A stretch of DNA of 6,746 nt from Pseudomonadota bacterium (lineage in GTDB: Bacteria > Pseudomonadota > Gammaproteobacteria > Burkholderiales > Burkholderiaceae_B), in the NCBI GenBank assembly GCA_023389535.1, contig JAEWEH010000470.1:1-6746 (forward strand), in the 5' to 3' direction. Numbering within the stretch: the first letter of the stretch is position 1; each line of letters opens with the position of its first letter. Below, in pieces: positions 4,483 through 6,746 of the stretch. A program made the translations under genes and the position numbers. Under the pieces are notes generated by a model. It ran no database searches and was not told where the DNA came from. It worked only from the letters and a program-made list of their open reading frames with translations.

Positions 4483-6746
4483 TTATTCCGCTGCGGCGGT
4501 TGCTCCGTAGCCCACAGTTGCAAGGGCGCGCCTTTGGAACACGCCCAGCACCACTTGCCAGAAGATGGCCAGCGCACCGACGATGAACACCACGTCGCCG
4601 AAGGTCCGCACCCAGCGCAGGGTTTGCAGCAGCGGCTGCTGCATGAACTCTTCGCTGCGCGCATACCACATGCCTTCGGTCAGGCTGGCGTGAAACTGCA
4701 TGATGCCGATGGGCAGCAAGCTGGTGGCGATCATCAACACCAAGCCGGCGTTCAGTCCCCAGAAGCCCGTGCGCATGACTTTTTCATTGAAGCTGAAGCC
4801 AGGCACGATGTAGCGCAGCACGAGCAGGGTAAAACCGATGGCCAGGAAGCCGTAGACTCCGAACAAAGCGGCGTGCGCGTGCACCGGCGTCGTGTTCAAG
4901 CCCTGTATGTAGTACAGCGCGATCGGCGGATTGACCATGAACCCGAATACACCCGCGCCCAGCATGTTCCAGAATGCCACCGCGACGAAGCACAGCAGGG
5001 GCCATTTCACGGCTTCCATCCAGGGTGCGCGTTTCTTCAGGCGCCAGTTTTCCCAAGCTTCGTAGCCCAGTACGATCAGGGGCACGACTTCCAGTGCACT
5101 GAAGGTCGCTCCGATGGCCATGACGGGCGTGGTGGTTCCGGCAAAGTACAGGTGATGCAGGGTGCCCGGCACGCCACCCAGCATGAACAGCGAGGCCGAT
5201 GCGAGGCTGGCTATGGTCGCGCCGCGCCTGGACACCAAACCCATGGACGAGAAGATGAAGGCCAGGGCTGTGGTGGCAAACACTTCGAAGAAGCCTTCCA
5301 CCCACAGGTGGACCACCCACCAGCGCCAGTATTCCATGATGGTGATGTGAGTACGTTCGCCATAGAACAGGCCGGTACCGTAGAACAGGCCGATCGCAAT
5401 GGTCGAGGCAGCCAGCAGCGCCAGCAAGTTCTTGTCGCCTTCCTTCTTGAAGGCCGGCAGCATGCCGCGCAACATCAGCAGCAGCCAGAACGCCAGGCCC
5501 AGGAACTTCACGACCTGCCAGACACGGCCTAGCTCCAGGTATTCGTAACCCTGGTGACCCAGCCAGAAATTCAGGCTTTCCGGCATGATGTGCTTGATGG
5601 CCAGATAGTTGCCGATATAGGAACCCACCACCAGCACGATCAACGCCCAGAACAGGATATCGACGCCCAGCTTCTGGTATTTGGGGTCCTTTCCGCCATT
5701 GATGACCGGCGCCAGGAATAAACCCGCGGCCAGGAAACCTGTAGCAATCCAGAACAAGGCCGTCTGCAGGTGCCAGGTGCGCGTCAGGGAATACGGAAAC
5801 CACTGCGACACATCGATGCCGTAGAAAGTCTGCCCCTCGACGGTGTAGTGCGCGGTGAAGCCGCCCAACAAGACCTGGAAGACAAACAGCGCCACAACCA
5901 GGAACAAATACTTGCCCAATGCGCGCTGTGAAGGCGTCAGGCCTCCCAGCGTCAACGGATCGCGCTGGGGTGCGGCAGGTTCCGGATGGTCGCGGTGCAA
6001 GAAGGCCCAGCCCCAGACCAGAAAAGCAATGCCGGCGATCAGCAGCACCACACTCGCAATCGACCACATGACGTTAGCCGTGGAGGGATGGTTGTCCACC
6101 AAGGGTTCGTGCGGCCAGTTATTGGTGTAGGTGACTTTGCTATTGGGACGCTCGGTCGTCGCGGCCCATGCCGTCCAGAAATAGAAATTGGTCAGATCAT
6201 GCCGGCGTTCGGCGCTGGGCAGCGTGTCTTCCTTCATGGCGAAGTTGGACCGCGTCTTGCGCAGTTCCGGATCGGATCCGTACAGCTTCTTGTAATAGTC
6301 GCCGGTCTGCGCCATGGCTTGGGCGCGCCGGTCGGACACCGTGACCACACCCGTTGCTGCATCCAGCGTATTGCGGCGGTATTCCGTTTTCAGCTGGGCC
6401 TTGAGCACTGCCTGCTTTTCGGCATCGAGCTGTTCGAATGGCACACCTGCCGTGTCGCGAGCGGCCAGGTCCAGCCAGGCAAGCAATTCGCGATGCAGCC
6501 AATCGGCGGTCCAATCGGGCGCCTGGTAGGCGCCATGGCCCCAGATGGATCCCACCTGCATGCCGCCTGTGCTTTGCCACGCGGTCTGGCCGTCCAGGAT
6601 ATCATCATGCGTCATCAACACCTTGCCGGATTGCGCGACCACTTGCTGCGGTATGGGCGGCACCTGTTTGTAGACTTCGACGCCGCTCCACCCCAGGACG
6701 CCGAAGGTTATCGCCAGCACCGCCAGCAATAACCACCATAACTTCT
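4483..6746 (-). CDS. norB: Quinol-dependent nitric oxide reductase qNor (5' end at window edge)
   Basis: This inner-membrane enzyme reduces two NO to N2O with electrons from quinol. Residues here count from the codon at 6729. After the first transmembrane helix comes a roughly 200-residue periplasmic domain (about 20-215), the NorC-like domain fused in qNor that lacks a haem c motif. The 12-helix NorB core follows. It shows the low-spin haem b ligand His320 (RTWH), His474 and Glu478 of HLWVE, the FeB histidines 525-526 (GTLHH), the H617-A-H619 pair for haem b3 and haem b, and Glu547, matching the second conserved glutamate. All catalytic residues are present. The frame stays open to 6746 (KLWWLL before residue 1), so the true ATG is probably only a few codons outside; qNor proteins are about 750-765 residues. 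No separate norC is needed. Roles are NO detoxification or denitrification. It converges on the metal regulator gene. Confidence 0.95.
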   Translation of the reverse strand, partial: KLWWLLLAVLAITFGVLGWSGVEVYKQVPPIPQQVVAQSGKVLMTHDDILDGQTAWQSTGGMQVGSIWGHGAYQAPDWTADWLHRELLAWLDLAARDTAGVPFEQLDAEKQAVLKAQLKTEYRRNTLDAATGVVTVSDRRAQAMAQTGDYYKKLYGSDPELRKTRSNFAMKEDTLPSAERRHDLTNFYFWTAWAATTERPNSKVTYTNNWPHEPLVDNHPSTANVMWSIASVVLLIAGIAFLVWGWAFLHRDHPEPAAPQRDPLTLGGLTPSQRALGKYLFLVVALFVFQVLLGGFTAHYTVEGQTFYGIDVSQWFPYSLTRTWHLQTALFWIATGFLAAGLFLAPVINGGKDPKYQKLGVDILFWALIVLVVGSYIGNYLAIKHIMPESLNFWLGHQGYEYLELGRVWQVVKFLGLAFWLLLMLRGMLPAFKKEGDKNLLALLAASTIAIGLFYGTGLFYGERTHITIMEYWRWWVVHLWVEGFFEVFATTALAFIFSSMGLVSRRGATIASLASASLFMLGGVPGTLHHLYFAGTTTPVMAIGATFSALEVVPLIVLGYEAWENWRLKKRAPWMEAVKWPLLCFVAVAFWNMLGAGVFGFMVNPPIALYYIQGLNTTPVHAHAALFGVYGFLAIGFTLLVLRYIVPGFSFNEKVMRTGFWGLNAGLVLMIATSLLPIGIMQFHASLTEGMWYARSEEFMQQPLLQTLRWVRTFGDVVFIVGALAIFWQVVLGVFQRRALATVGYGATAAAE

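Noticed and set aside
4534..5532. Long plus-strand frames opposite the NO reductase (also 5986-6732)
   Set aside because: Both are antisense to an intact qNor with all catalytic residues. The low-complexity His/Gln/Gly-rich translation has no family features.
4784..6067. 427-codon minus-strand frame in another register inside the NO reductase
   Set aside because: It overlaps the reductase on the same strand, and its translation is Arg/Gly/Ala-rich with no domain.

Overview
The window is GC-rich DNA, most likely from a betaproteobacterium of the Alcaligenaceae (Bordetella, Achromobacter or Pusillimonas type). That placement is inferred from the gene repertoire, codon use, the PbrR/CadR-like regulator and the single-subunit NO reductase. 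No rRNA or other taxonomic marker is present. I see seven confident protein genes, two of them cut by the window edges, plus one doubtful 48-residue ORF. There is no tRNA, rRNA, CRISPR array, transposase or phage gene.

Left part (1-2009, all plus strand): the C-terminal part of a SAM-dependent methyltransferase with an NPPW motif; a TM2-domain membrane protein with its own near-consensus sigma70 promoter; a lipoate-protein ligase A family protein 48 bp downstream; and a 69-residue ribbon-helix-helix DNA-binding protein with a perfect TATAAT box and nested palindromes in front of it.

Middle (2035-4350): a SulP-family anion permease with a C-terminal STAS domain on the minus strand, converging on the ribbon-helix-helix gene. 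A MerR-family Pb(II)/Cd(II)-type regulator is divergent from it on the plus strand. The roughly 230 bp between them hold a MerR-type dyad whose associated -35 box (TTGACC) points toward the permease. They also hold a second TATAAT-type promoter nearer the permease and a small Cys/His-containing ORF. In the classical pbrR/cadR layout this divergent position is taken by a metal-efflux P-type ATPase. None is present here, so the regulator may control an unusual target.

Right part (4483-6746, minus strand): a quinol-dependent nitric oxide reductase (qNor), nearly complete, with its first few residues beyond the window edge. It converges on the metal regulator gene. Two inverted repeats lie between them, and the one with a T run on the minus strand looks like the intrinsic terminator of the reductase gene. 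Apart from the possible link between regulator and permease, the genes look like independent transcription units rather than one pathway.
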